A stretch of DNA of 64,000 bases. Source: Hydrococcus rivularis NIES-593 (GTDB taxonomy: Bacteria; Cyanobacteriota; Cyanobacteriia; Cyanobacteriales; Microcystaceae). Positions 28,282 through 37,348 of this stretch are shown one piece after another. The position numbers were made by a program, and so were the translations under genes. The notes beneath the pieces were generated by a model, which saw only the letters and a list, made by a program, of their open reading frames with translations, did not search any database and had not been told where the DNA came from. Positions within the stretch are counted from its first letter, which is position 1. The number at the start of each line of letters is the position of its first letter. Location: contig NZ_MRCB01000005.1 of the NCBI RefSeq assembly GCF_001904635.1, positions 103,511 to 167,510 of the forward strand, given 5' to 3'.

Positions 28282-29235
28282 TTAGGAGCGATCGGGTTTG
28301 ACTAGATTTAGATACATATAGAGTCCCAGCCCTACTACTACCAAGCTCCCCATCAGAAAAACTTGGATAGCCGTTGCTGCGGCTATGCCCTGTGCAGGCT
28401 TGTAAGCCAATAAGCCCAACGTAAAAGCGAAAGCATACTGATAGGTGCCGACGAAGCCGGGAGCAGATGGAATGAGGGAACTCAAGCTGGTTACGCCCGT
28501 TACCAGCAGCATCTCCCATACACCCAGAGACACATTGACTGCCTTTAATACCGACCAAATAACGAGCGCCTCCAGCAGCCAAATAATGAGAGAGAGATTG
28601 ACAACCCGCACCGCGCCAACTCCGCGCATCACGCTCAAGCCTTGGCGAAAACTTTCTACGCGGCTAGAAATGGCATTCGGAAAACGGTCAAGCCAATCCT
28701 TTCCAGAGCCAGACTTTTTACCCAAAAGCAAAAGGGCGATAAAAATGCTGATAAAAAGTAGGGCGCTGACTGCCGTAAGACTGCTTAGGAGTGGATGATC
28801 GGGAATAAATAACTGTCCTAGAACCAAGTAAAGTACGACGATCAGACCATCTAAGACTCGCTCTGCCAAAATAGAACCGACCATTGCAGAACGAGACAGA
28901 CGATAGCGCCGCCCAGCAAAATCTGCTCGGACTAATTCGCCCAGGCGAGCAGGCAGAACGACGTTGGCTGCGTATCCCACTATCAGCGCAATGCCGACCG
29001 ATTGAAACGAGAGAGTTTTGATATCGCAGAGCAAGATGCGCCAACGCGATACCCTCAGCCAAAGATCGGCAACGTAGAAACCAAGCGAAATAAACAGCCA
29101 TCCCACATTAGATTGGAAGAGAATCGCGCTTACTTGCTCCCAACTGGTTTGACGTAGGGAGAGCCATAAAAAAGCTGCGCCGATCGCAATCCCGATCGCT
29201 CCACGGGCAAAATTACGCCAATGACTGATGGTCAT
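28282..29235 (-). CDS. Lysylphosphatidylglycerol synthase transmembrane / flippase-like protein
   Basis: 317 residues with about eight hydrophobic segments. The UPF0104/LPG_synthase_TM pattern is visible: YAANVVLPARLGELVRA, ERVLDGLIVV and LSSLIPSAPGFVGTYQYAF. Proteins of this family without a synthase domain occur in glycolipid and polysaccharide loci and are thought to move lipids or lipid-linked sugars. Its start overlaps the stop of the upstream methyltransferase by ATGA, so the two are translationally coupled. Confidence 0.88.
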   Translation of the reverse strand: MTISHWRNFARGAIGIAIGAAFLWLSLRQTSWEQVSAILFQSNVGWLFISLGFYVADLWLRVSRWRILLCDIKTLSFQSVGIALIVGYAANVVLPARLGELVRADFAGRRYRLSRSAMVGSILAERVLDGLIVVLYLVLGQLFIPDHPLLSSLTAVSALLFISIFIALLLLGKKSGSGKDWLDRFPNAISSRVESFRQGLSVMRGVGAVRVVNLSLIIWLLEALVIWSVLKAVNVSLGVWEMLLVTGVTSLSSLIPSAPGFVGTYQYAFAFTLGLLAYKPAQGIAAATAIQVFLMGSLVVVGLGLYMYLNLVKPDRS

Positions 29236-29915
29236 GAGTTTTCAGTTTCAACGTAATATAACAGGTTTGAAATCGGACCAAAGAGCCGGAAATGTTTTTT
29301 AGTCACTTTAACATTCACTGGAAAAAAACCGAGCATGTCTTTTTCCGAGAGGATATTAAAATGCTCTTCCTTAGCCCAAAAATCTTGACCGACCCAGGTC
29401 AGAATTTGGCGAAACCAGGCGGGGGGAAGCCAGTGAATGAAGGGAAAACCCGTCACTAAATCTACAGGATACCAGCGGTTTGGCGTGGTAATGAAACAAG
29501 TCCGTCCGACGCGACAGAGTTCGCGAACGAAAGCTTTTTGTTTGTCGCGATTTCCTACATGGGCGATCGTGGCAAAACTGACGACCAGATCGAAGCTTTT
29601 ATCGGCAAATGGCAAATTCAGCCCATCGGCTTGTACGAATTTTAGTCCTGGATATTCTTGTTCTAGAAATGATGCGTCCTCTATTCCCGAAGCCGTAAGG
29701 CTTTGAGGATAGGGATAGAGCCGCTCAAAAAAATTGCAATCTTCGCGGCGATCCGAAGTGACTCCCACATCTAATACTGTGGTCTCTGGCGTTACGCGGG
29801 CTACTTGCATCAGCGACTCAAACATTTTTTGACGAGCGTACCAAGAGAGTTTGGTAGCAAAACCGCCAATTTTAGGTCCGATGTAAGGGCTTTCTTTATA
29901 GGTCGAGGAAGTCAT
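29232..29915 (-). CDS. Class I SAM-dependent methyltransferase
   Basis: 227 residues. Motif I is TTVLDVGVTSDRREDCNFFE, an unusual form with Val-Thr in place of the usual Gly-x-Gly. The post-I region is followed by ADGLNLPFADKSFDLVVSFA and the tail FITTPNRWYPVDLVTG. This variant is found in methyltransferases of glycan loci. The gene is coupled by ATGA to the flippase-like gene and follows the GT2 gene by 37 bases. Confidence 0.85.
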   Translation of the reverse strand: MTSSTYKESPYIGPKIGGFATKLSWYARQKMFESLMQVARVTPETTVLDVGVTSDRREDCNFFERLYPYPQSLTASGIEDASFLEQEYPGLKFVQADGLNLPFADKSFDLVVSFATIAHVGNRDKQKAFVRELCRVGRTCFITTPNRWYPVDLVTGFPFIHWLPPAWFRQILTWVGQDFWAKEEHFNILSEKDMLGFFPVNVKVTKKHFRLFGPISNLLYYVETENS

Positions 29916-29952
29916 AAGCTAAGCCGTTCCAGTAGTCAGGTTTACTAAAAAA

Positions 29953-31143
29953 TCAAACAATTTCTCGGTGCTTTAATCCCAGTACGCTCAAAAAGAAGCT
30001 CGATAGAACGATCTGAAAACCAAGCGACAGGGAAGTCACTGCCGGGATAACGATTCGCATCGTTTTGGTAGGGTCGAGTACGCCAAAATCTTGGGTTCCC
30101 CAAATGCCAAAAGCATAGATAGAACCCCCTATTCCAGCTAACAACAACAGGCTGCCGACAATCAGTCCTTTCTCTAAATCGATATAGCGAAATAACCTGT
30201 TCAATCGGGGATCTTCAGGCAGTAGTCCTTCGCTAATCGCAAAAATTTTGGTGAATACGGCGAAAAGAACGGCTTGAAAGCCCACCAGAATTGCCGTTGC
30301 TGCGAATAGGAGCGTGTGGATGTCGAAGAGTCCTCTCGGTCCCGGTAGAAGCCAAATTCCGACGATTAAACCCACAAGCATCAGCAGTGCGCCAGGATAG
30401 AGAAACAACCAGCGCGGACTGTAGAGCAGCAGGAAACGCAAATGCCGCCAACCATCTCGCCAGCTACGCAGGTGCGGAGGACGGCTGCGACCGTCGGGAG
30501 AGAGGGTCGTCGGGACTTCAGTAATTTTCATCTTATGCAGGGTGGCTTTAACCACCATTTCACTGGCAAATTCCATCCCAGAGGTGCGCAAATCGAGTGC
30601 TGCGATCGCGTCTTTTCTAAAACCTCGCAGTCCGCAGTGAAAATCTTTGCAGGGACTAGCAAAAAACAGCCGCCCTATCCATGTCAGCACGGGATTTCCT
30701 AGATATTTGTGCAAAGGCGGCATCGCCCCTGGTTTGATGCCGCCTTTAAAGCGATTTCCCATTACCAAGTCGTGACCTGCACGCAGTTGTTCGAGAAAGG
30801 GATCTAGCTGAGTAAAGTCGTAACTATCGTCGGCATCGCCCATGATGATATACTTCCCGTTGGCAGCAGCAATTCCACCCCGCAGGGCGCTACCATATCC
30901 TTTCTGCTCGACATGAACGACGCGGGCACCCATGCGAATAGCAATCTCCTGCGATCCATCCGTACTGCCGTTGTCAGCAACGACAATTTCACCCGCAATC
31001 TGGTGTTGGTCTAAGTATTGCCGAGCTTTCTTGATGCAGGTGGCTAGGGTTTCTGCTTCATTTAAGCAAGGCATGACAATAGAAAGTTCGGGAGAGAGGG
31101 CTTTAATGTCAGGCGATTGACTGAAATTTAAGGGATTTATCAT
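29953..31143 (-). CDS. GT2 polyprenyl-phosphate glycosyltransferase with membrane tail
   Basis: 396 residues. A DPM1-like GT-A domain (about 1-235) begins ELSIVMPCLNEAETLATCI and has ADNGSTDGSQEIA, the metal-binding GDADDSYDF and CGLRGFRKDAI. Four hydrophobic segments follow (about 245-390). Such enzymes load a sugar onto polyprenyl phosphate at the membrane. It is the first gene of the minus-strand operon ending at 21.1 kb; the 296-base gap upstream must hold the promoter. Confidence 0.92.
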   Translation of the reverse strand: MINPLNFSQSPDIKALSPELSIVMPCLNEAETLATCIKKARQYLDQHQIAGEIVVADNGSTDGSQEIAIRMGARVVHVEQKGYGSALRGGIAAANGKYIIMGDADDSYDFTQLDPFLEQLRAGHDLVMGNRFKGGIKPGAMPPLHKYLGNPVLTWIGRLFFASPCKDFHCGLRGFRKDAIAALDLRTSGMEFASEMVVKATLHKMKITEVPTTLSPDGRSRPPHLRSWRDGWRHLRFLLLYSPRWLFLYPGALLMLVGLIVGIWLLPGPRGLFDIHTLLFAATAILVGFQAVLFAVFTKIFAISEGLLPEDPRLNRLFRYIDLEKGLIVGSLLLLAGIGGSIYAFGIWGTQDFGVLDPTKTMRIVIPAVTSLSLGFQIVLSSFFLSVLGLKHREIV

Positions 31144-31439
31144 GATTTCTTAAACCTGGCTCACTCTTACGAGCTAATGCGAAGTAAATCTTGTGCTATT
31201 GAAGAAGTTTAACTTTACTCGCTAAACCTCTGAATAAATCAAGATTGTCAAAATTGCAGATAAAGCTAGATAAATATCCAAAAAAACTAGAAAATTTGTT
31301 GCTTATGCTGGAGTAAAGTAGTCAACAAGTTCAGTATAGTGACAGATTTTATTGAGTCAAGAGTGGTTAAGATATTTGAAGATTTATTAAAATTATGTAA
31401 ATTAAAGAATTTTTTAGCGTTCTCAACCCCCTCTAACCC

Positions 31440-32696
31440 GTGAAAGCTCTTAAAACTTTTAAGACACTAAAACCAGAACAACTGAGCAATCTGCTCGTTT
31501 TATTTGCGACTGGTCTGTTCTTTTGGACGAGTATTACTACCTTGCTGCCAACTTTACCCGCCTATGTTGAGGATCTTGGCGGAACGCCACAGCAGGTAGG
31601 AATAGTAATGGGCTGTTTTGCGATTGGTCTGTTGCTCTCCCGAACTTGGCTGGGGCAATTAGCCGACCAAAAAAGTCGTAAAATAGTCGTGCTAATTGGA
31701 ACTGTGGTCGGTGGGATTGCACCATTGGGTTATCTGTTCGTGCAGTCTATTTATCCTTTGATGGCAATCCGGGCATTTCACGGGATTAGTATTGCTGCGT
31801 TTACAACGGGATATAGCGCTTTAGTAGTGGATATATCGCCCGTGAAGCAACGGGGAGAATTAATCGGTTACATGAGTTTAGCCGTTCCTATCGGCATGGC
31901 AATCGGTCCCGCTTTGGGGGGATATTTGCAAGCTTCTGTCGGTTATACGCCTCTATTTTGGGTTTCTGCCAGTTTGGGTTTTTTGGGTTTTGTCTTAGCC
32001 AGTCGAATAACACAAGACAGTCGGCAAACTATCTCTTCTCAACAACTAGAAGATGAAGTCACTCTATTTCAAAGTCGAAAGTTTTGGGAAATTTTTATTG
32101 CTCCTTCTTTTCTGGTGCTAACTCTAATTATGTTGCTCGTTGGCTTGTTATTTGGAACGCTAGCGTCATTCTTGCCTTTGTTTATTCGAGAGATCGATCT
32201 CGATTTAAATGCAGGATTATTTTATACGGCAGCCGCGATCGCTAGTTTTTCCGTCCGCATTTTTGTCGGTAGAGCGAGCGATCGCTACGGTCGAGGACTA
32301 TTCATCACAGCTAGTTTAACCTGCTATAGCCTATCGATGCTACTATTAAGCTCCGCGACCACGCCGTCTTTGTTTATTCTTGCTGCAATTTTAGAAGGGG
32401 CGGGAGGCGGCGTGCTGATTCCCATGACGATTGCTTTACTTTCGGATCGTTCTTACGACGGCGAACGCGGAAAAGTTTATGCGGTTTGTATTGGCGGGTT
32501 TGATGTCGGGATCGCGCTTGCGGGTCCAATTCTAGGATCCTTAACAGCAATTATAGGCTATCGAGGCTTATTTTCTGTAGGGATTAGTTTAGCCTCGATC
32601 TCCTTAGCATTATTTATTACCCTATGCAATAAAAACTTGAGCGATTCCCTTCGCTTTGCTTTCGGTAAAGGAAAGGATCTTTATGCTTTAGATTAA
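31440..32696 (+). CDS. MFS transporter
   Basis: 418 residues and 12 predicted membrane helices. The loop 2-3 signature is WLGQLADQKSRKIVVLIG and the mirrored loop 8-9 copy is FVGRASDRYGRGLFI; PIGMAIGPALGGYLQ is the antiporter-type helix-5 motif. It is therefore probably a drug or metabolite exporter, substrate unknown. The start is GTG at 31440. It is divergent from the glycan operon and may or may not serve it. The gap 31144-31439 holds promoters for both; no repeat was seen there. Confidence 0.88.
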   Translation: MKALKTFKTLKPEQLSNLLVLFATGLFFWTSITTLLPTLPAYVEDLGGTPQQVGIVMGCFAIGLLLSRTWLGQLADQKSRKIVVLIGTVVGGIAPLGYLFVQSIYPLMAIRAFHGISIAAFTTGYSALVVDISPVKQRGELIGYMSLAVPIGMAIGPALGGYLQASVGYTPLFWVSASLGFLGFVLASRITQDSRQTISSQQLEDEVTLFQSRKFWEIFIAPSFLVLTLIMLLVGLLFGTLASFLPLFIREIDLDLNAGLFYTAAAIASFSVRIFVGRASDRYGRGLFITASLTCYSLSMLLLSSATTPSLFILAAILEGAGGGVLIPMTIALLSDRSYDGERGKVYAVCIGGFDVGIALAGPILGSLTAIIGYRGLFSVGISLASISLALFITLCNKNLSDSLRFAFGKGKDLYALD

Positions 32697-32708
32697 TTCA
32701 AATTCTTC

Positions 32709-33662
32709 CTATATTTCTGTTTGAGAAATTCCACGAGTTTTTAAAATATCTGTCACCGTAGAACAATAATTCGTTAAGCCAAAGCTTTCAGGGCTAGTGA
32801 TATTTTGATAAGTAGAATGCCGATTATTAAGAAGAAACCTATCCCAAGCAGCCATTTGAACCCGAAATACAGCTATAAAAAAATTAGCTAACCAAACATA
32901 TAAAGGAATGCGAAAATAAATTCTTTTATTAAAATAAGCACAAATTTCTTCTATAGCTTCATTAACGGTTGTCGGTTGATATCCTAAGATAAATTGCCTG
33001 CTAGATGTCTCAGATGGAGGACGATCGACTAAATATTTAATGACTTGAGCGATATCTCGTGCGTGGATGAAGTGAAAGCTGCCGTCTGCTTTAAACCAAC
33101 GAATTAAGTCTATCCACTTAACAACATCGGGCAAACCAGCGGCAATATGAGAATAGGGTTTATTTTCATCGCCTCCGAATACTAAAGTAGGAAATACTTT
33201 GGTAATTTTAGATGCTAATGCAAGTTTAGATAATCGAGAATAACATTCATATTTGGTGCGAATATAATCGGTTCCAATTTCGCCTGCTTCTTTGAGCAAA
33301 TTATTATTACTATCCAAAATACTAGCTGTAGAAAAGTAAATGACTTGCTCGCATATCTTTGGATCGAGCAACTCGATTAAGCAGATCGTTTTGAGAACGT
33401 TAATTTCAAATGATTCAACGGCTCCACCCCAACTGGTAGCTGCTAAAATAGCAACTTCTATCGTTTTAAGTAACTCGCTATATTTTTCGATCTCTTGCAG
33501 ATTTCCCTGTAAAATCGTTATTCCAGGACGTGCCTTATAATCAAATTTCAGCTTATTTGGATTTCTAACTAATAAAAATAGTTCGTGTTTGGTTTCTTGA
33601 ATTAGTGCCTCCGCCAAATAGTGACCGATACAGCCACTCGCACCTGTTAAAAAAATTCGCAT
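32709..33662 (-). CDS. NAD-dependent epimerase/dehydratase (extended SDR)
   Basis: 317 residues. The N-terminal Rossmann motif is IFLTGASGCIGHYLAEALI (G-x2-G-x2-G). The catalytic pair is YIRTKYE (Tyr-x3-Lys) with the upstream Ser in STASIL. A C-terminal substrate lobe follows with a hydrophobic stretch (IPLYVWLANFFIAVF). It belongs with sugar-nucleotide or isoprenoid SDRs; the substrate cannot be told. It is convergent with the MFS gene (12-base gap). Confidence 0.85.
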   Translation of the reverse strand: MRIFLTGASGCIGHYLAEALIQETKHELFLLVRNPNKLKFDYKARPGITILQGNLQEIEKYSELLKTIEVAILAATSWGGAVESFEINVLKTICLIELLDPKICEQVIYFSTASILDSNNNLLKEAGEIGTDYIRTKYECYSRLSKLALASKITKVFPTLVFGGDENKPYSHIAAGLPDVVKWIDLIRWFKADGSFHFIHARDIAQVIKYLVDRPPSETSSRQFILGYQPTTVNEAIEEICAYFNKRIYFRIPLYVWLANFFIAVFRVQMAAWDRFLLNNRHSTYQNITSPESFGLTNYCSTVTDILKTRGISQTEI

Positions 33663-33766
33663 ATTAAAGATTAATTTTGCCGTTTAAATTTTAATATTTT
33701 CTCCTGTAGCATCGATCTCGATTTGGACTAGAGACAACAGCTCTCTAACCATTGTTCCCAGGCCGG

Positions 33767-33905
33767 GTTGACCGATAAATCTTGGTTCCCTCATCCCTAA
33801 ATCCCTTCTCCCAGAAGGAGCGAAGGGACTTCAGACAAAAGTCTTAAGTTGAGGTCCCCTCTCCCTCTCTGGGAGAGGGGTTGGGGTGAGGTCGTGTCAG
33901 TTAAC
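33767..33905 (+). repeat. MITE-like repeat, copy A
   Basis: A 139-base element. The left end GTTGACCGATAAA (33767-33779) is matched by TGTCAGTTAAC inverted at the right (33895-33905). The core has CCCTTCTCCCAGAAGGAG, GCGAAGGGACTTCAG, AAAAGTCTTAAGTTGAG, and a hairpin CCCCTCTCCC...GGGAGAGGGG followed by TTGGGGTGAG. The same core recurs at 41563-41668 (same orientation) and 48715-48808 (inverted). It is non-coding and lacks a transposase. Confidence 0.7.
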
Positions 33906-33907
33906 TA

Positions 33908-33928
33908 TTCCCAGGCTCAGCCTGGGAA
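33908..33928. repeat. Palindrome TTCCCAGGCT/AGCCTGGGAA
   Basis: Two 10-base arms around a single C, followed by CGAGAA. A partial match (GTTCCCAGGCC) sits at about 33754, on the other side of MITE copy A, as if the MITE had inserted into or beside this repeat. Palindromes of this type are scattered in many bacterial genomes. Confidence 0.5.
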
Positions 33929-34013
33929 CGAGAAGCTTGAGGTTCTATCTCAAGAAACTAATGTACAAATGGCTTGTCCCAGAAGACCTTAATCTAAAAT
34001 CCAAAATCCCTCG

Positions 34014-35093
34014 TCAACTGATACTTCCGACTGCATATTTCGCTTCTTTGTATCTCACTTGTTTTGCCGTCTCAAAGAAGTAAGCCACATTTTCTTCTGG
34101 CGTGTTTGGGAGAACGCCATGACCGAGATTGAGAATGTGTCCCCAGTTACCAGCCTTTTTAACGGTGTCAAAAATGCGATCGCGAATAAATTCCTTAGAG
34201 CCAAATAGCACGCCAGGGTCGAGATTTCCCTGGACTTTCACCTGCTTGCCCAATCTTGTCCGTGCCTCTGCCATATCCACCGTCCAGTCTACGGTGACAA
34301 CATCTGCGCCTGAGAGAGCCATTCGCTCTAGCACGCCTGCACTGCCACTGACAAGAAGAATCAAGGGCGTATCTGGATGGGTTTGCTTCACCTGCTCGAA
34401 TACCCGCTTTTGATAGGGAAGGGCAAAAGTGTCATAGTCTTGGGGACTCAGTTGACCTGCCCACGAATCAAACATTTGTACTACCTGAGCGCCACAGTCA
34501 ATTTGGTAGCGGACATAGGTTGCGATCGCATCTGCAAGTTTTCCGAGCAACCGATGCAATATCGTTGAGTCTGAGAATGCCATGCTTTTGATGATGGAGT
34601 AGGTTTTGGAACCTTTTCCTTCCACTGCATAAGCTGCTAGCGTCCAAGGCGCACCCACAAAGCCTAAAACTGTAGATCGATCGCCAACTTCGGAGCGCAG
34701 AGCCTGTAAGATGGTTTTGATAAACGGTAGAGACTCTTCTGGTTCGAGGGAACGTAGGTTATCGACTTGTTCGGATGTGCGGATGGGAGCGTGAATAATT
34801 GGTCCTTTCCCTTCGGCAATATCCATATCGATGCCCAAACCAGGCAAAGGCGTGACGATATCGGAAAACAAAATTACGCCGTCTGGCTGGAAGGCTTTCC
34901 AAGGTTGCAGAGAAATTTCAATCGCCACTTCTGGGATTTCCGAGCGATCGCGAAAAGAAGGATACTTCTCTCTTAAATCTCGATAGGCTTTCATATAGCG
35001 CCCCGCCTGCCGCATCATCCACACGGGAGGACGGTCTACTGCTTCGCCACGCGCCGCTCTTAAAAGATAGGGTATCTCCATTGACCCAGCCAT
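34014..35093 (-). CDS. hemE: Uroporphyrinogen decarboxylase
   Basis: Decarboxylates uroporphyrinogen III to coproporphyrinogen III for heme and chlorophyll synthesis. The N-terminal signature is [17 protein letters not shown]. The catalytic Asp region is [14 protein letters not shown], and [15 protein letters not shown] and [15 protein letters not shown] are conserved. From ATG 35093 it has 359 residues, close to the usual 353. The frame could open at 35153, but the added residues are not family-like. hemC, an earlier enzyme of the pathway, lies 5 kb away on the other strand. Confidence 0.96.
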   Translation of the reverse strand: MAGSMEIPYLLRAARGEAVDRPPVWMMRQAGRYMKAYRDLREKYPSFRDRSEIPEVAIEISLQPWKAFQPDGVILFSDIVTPLPGLGIDMDIAEGKGPIIHAPIRTSEQVDNLRSLEPEESLPFIKTILQALRSEVGDRSTVLGFVGAPWTLAAYAVEGKGSKTYSIIKSMAFSDSTILHRLLGKLADAIATYVRYQIDCGAQVVQMFDSWAGQLSPQDYDTFALPYQKRVFEQVKQTHPDTPLILLVSGSAGVLERMALSGADVVTVDWTVDMAEARTRLGKQVKVQGNLDPGVLFGSKEFIRDRIFDTVKKAGNWGHILNLGHGVLPNTPEENVAYFFETAKQVRYKEAKYAVGSIS

Positions 35094-35212
35094 ATAATCT
35101 CCTAACCAAAAAAATTTTGTGTTATCGGGGCATTTTATGTGTCTGTATAGCACATTCGTTTAGCTTATCATTGTTAATTCCCGTCTCGAAAAAATCTTCC
35201 CAAGAATAGAAT

Positions 35213-35230
35213 AGCCCGCCTAAGCGGGCT
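35213..35230 (-). terminator. Stem-loop between VKOR gene and hemE
   Basis: AGCCCGC and GCGGGCT form a seven-base-pair GC-rich stem with a four-base loop, 31 bases after the VKOR stop. The minus-strand sequence beyond it (ATTCTATTCTT) is moderately T-rich. It probably ends the VKOR transcript before hemE. Confidence 0.65.
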
Positions 35231-35260
35231 GAGTCCGTTTTGTCTAAAGATCGGTGTTGT

Positions 35261-36250
35261 TTACCGTCCCGGCATTGTATATTTAAAGTTCGTTGGACCT
35301 TGATAGCCCGAAAGCTTGGCTAATTCTTCCGGTAATTTAACGCCTTGATGTATCTTCCCGTTAATCTCCCAAGTTGGGAAAGACTGAATCTTGGCATCGG
35401 CGCAGGCTTGAGGTTGTGGATTATTGCCTTGGGGATCGCACTCGATATAGTTAATTTCTTGGAAGGCTTCTTGTCCGAGTAGCTGTTTTTGTTCGTAGCA
35501 GTGAGGACACCAAAATGCCCCGTATTCTTTCGCACCGATAGCTTTTAAATGTTTTGCCAGGGCAATTTCTGCTTCTCCAGAAGTTGTGGTGATTTTCCAA
35601 CCATAGGGGGGTTGAGGATTGGTTTTCGCTTCGGGAATGGGAATGCGTCCTCCTTGTGCGGTTGGAAGGGTATCGACATTAGCATATACGGCTAAAGTTC
35701 CCACAATCGTTATAGTTCCAACGATCATTGCGGTGAAAACAATTTGCCCTAACTCTTCCCATTCGCGCCCGACAATGGTTAGCACCAACAAACTGAGGGA
35801 AAATATGGCGGAACCGATACAATACGGACAAGGCGTTTTGAGTTCGGTGGCTAGAATAAACATTAAATAGCCGCTGAAAACTGTCATTGCCGTTGCGCCG
35901 ATCAGTAAGAGCAGCCAAGTCCAGTCTTCTAGTTGTTTCCTCAGTCCTTTGTTGGTTTCTGGGCTAACAAACAACGGACTCAAAGCAAAGGTCGCCATAC
36001 CGATATAGGCGAGGCTACCAAAGAGGGACAGAGGTGATCCAGAACGACCGAACGGATAGGCATAAGCGCTGTCTAGCACGTCTTTACAGCCCCCTGCCGC
36101 TTGGGCAGCCTCAGCAGTGCAGGCAACGTCTCCGCCTGTTAATTTTGTGATGGTTAAATAGGCGGTGAGGATCGCTCCAACAATAGCGATCGCGCCAATG
36201 ATTGGACGCGACCAACGATGAATCCAGGGAAGAGTACGTCGGCGACTCAT
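35261..36250 (-). CDS. VKOR-thioredoxin fusion, disulfide-forming oxidoreductase
   Basis: 329 residues. The N-terminal VKOR domain has four or five membrane helices, the loop cysteines Cys44 and Cys55, the Ser in GSPLSLFG and the active-site CPYC in TPCPYCIGSA. A periplasmic or lumenal thioredoxin-like domain (about 215-325) has FWCPHCYEQKQLLG and the cis-Pro region FPTWEING. This matches cyanobacterial VKOR (Synechocystis slr0565 type), which oxidises exported proteins using quinone. It helps to form disulfides in the lumen, relevant to photosystem II assembly. Confidence 0.94.
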   Translation of the reverse strand: MSRRRTLPWIHRWSRPIIGAIAIVGAILTAYLTITKLTGGDVACTAEAAQAAGGCKDVLDSAYAYPFGRSGSPLSLFGSLAYIGMATFALSPLFVSPETNKGLRKQLEDWTWLLLLIGATAMTVFSGYLMFILATELKTPCPYCIGSAIFSLSLLVLTIVGREWEELGQIVFTAMIVGTITIVGTLAVYANVDTLPTAQGGRIPIPEAKTNPQPPYGWKITTTSGEAEIALAKHLKAIGAKEYGAFWCPHCYEQKQLLGQEAFQEINYIECDPQGNNPQPQACADAKIQSFPTWEINGKIHQGVKLPEELAKLSGYQGPTNFKYTMPGR

Positions 36251-36306
36251 AGTCAGTTACCAGTTATCGGTAGTGGCTTTTCACTATCAGCGATTGTAAC
36301 AATGTC

Positions 36307-37155
36307 TCACTGAGTTAGCTTAACAGAAGTTACAGATTTAAATTTTTCTTTGGCAGCCGCGACTTGGCGTGCCGCTTCGACAAACTGAGCAACTCGAATC
36401 GGATCGACGGGTTCGGTAATTTTTCCGTTCCGTTTGAGGGAACTAGCAACGATCGCGCCGTCGGCAGCTTTCATCAGTTGACCGATATTTTCCCAGGTTG
36501 CGCCGCTGCCGATGAGAACGGGGGTTCCCTTTGCCGCCGCAGTTGCCAGTTCTAAGTCCTCGAAACTCGGAGGACTTCCCGTTGCCCAACCGGAGAGAAT
36601 GACTGCATCGGCTAAACCGCGTTCGATGGTTTCTTGGACGGCTGTCGTCAGATTGGGCATTCCCAGAGGACGGGCATGCTTGACGAGTACGTCTGCTAGG
36701 ATCGCTACGTCAGCGCCCAGTTCTCGACGGTAGCGCATCAGTTGATGGGCTTGTCCTTCGATGAGTCCTTGATCGGTTGCCATTACTCCGGTAAGTACGT
36801 TGACGCGGATAAATTGAGCGTTGACGCAAGACGCGATCGCGAGGGCACTTTTGGCATCGTTGCGCAATAGATTGATCCCTACTGGTACGACTACCAAATT
36901 CATAATGCGATCGACAATCAACGTCGTCGCGCTCACCACCGCCGGATCGACGCAATCTTTCGCAAAGGGAGCGTCAAAGAAATTTTCGACTATAATTCCG
37001 TCTACGCCTCCGGCCGCTAACGCGGTTGCTTCCTGTTCTGCTCGCTCGATAACCGCTTTCAGGCTGCCCCCCCAACGCGCCGAGGTGGGCAACGGCAACA
37101 GATGAACAACGCCGATAATCGGATTGGGTGTGTTGAAAATTTGAGTTAAGTTCAC
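36307..37155 (-). CDS. btpA: Photosystem I biogenesis protein BtpA
   Basis: 282 residues with a TIM-barrel-like fold. Conserved blocks: IIGVVHLLPLPTSARWGGS, GVDGIIVENFFDAPFAKD, IRVNVLTGVMATDQGLIEG, ADVLVKHARPLG and AVILSGWATGSPPSFEDL. BtpA is a thylakoid-associated extrinsic protein needed to accumulate photosystem I reaction-centre proteins in Synechocystis, especially in the cold. It is 56 bases upstream of the VKOR gene on the same strand, so the two may be co-transcribed. psaE is also in this window. Confidence 0.94.
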   Translation of the reverse strand: MNLTQIFNTPNPIIGVVHLLPLPTSARWGGSLKAVIERAEQEATALAAGGVDGIIVENFFDAPFAKDCVDPAVVSATTLIVDRIMNLVVVPVGINLLRNDAKSALAIASCVNAQFIRVNVLTGVMATDQGLIEGQAHQLMRYRRELGADVAILADVLVKHARPLGMPNLTTAVQETIERGLADAVILSGWATGSPPSFEDLELATAAAKGTPVLIGSGATWENIGQLMKAADGAIVASSLKRNGKITEPVDPIRVAQFVEAARQVAAAKEKFKSVTSVKLTQ

Positions 37156-37348
37156 TGAAATCTACCTAATGCACCGCCTGTTTGTCTGCCATCTGCTTTA
37201 TGTCCAATAAAAAATTGTATCGAGAATAGGTCTCGGATGGCGAGCAAAATTTTTACTTCGAGATCTGCGCTCGTTTCCAAAATCAGTTAAAATATCTTAA
37301 TAAATTGTGAAAAAATTATTGCCAACCCTTTCTAAAATTTTCAATCGA

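Larger units (their letters stand above)
33663..34013. other. Intergenic region with repeats between SDR and hemE
   Basis: This 351-base gap contains no gene. It is filled by MITE copy A and the adjacent palindrome. Short open frames crossing it (for example one at 33886-34083) follow the repeat and run antisense into hemE, so they are not counted as genes. Confidence 0.7.

Noticed and set aside
28253..28582. N-terminal extension of the DegT aminotransferase
   Set aside because: It is low in protein-like features and lies inside the flippase-like gene in another frame; conserved sequence begins at ATG 28252.
33886..34083. 65-residue plus-strand frame next to hemE
   Set aside because: It starts in a repeat and then runs antisense to hemE.
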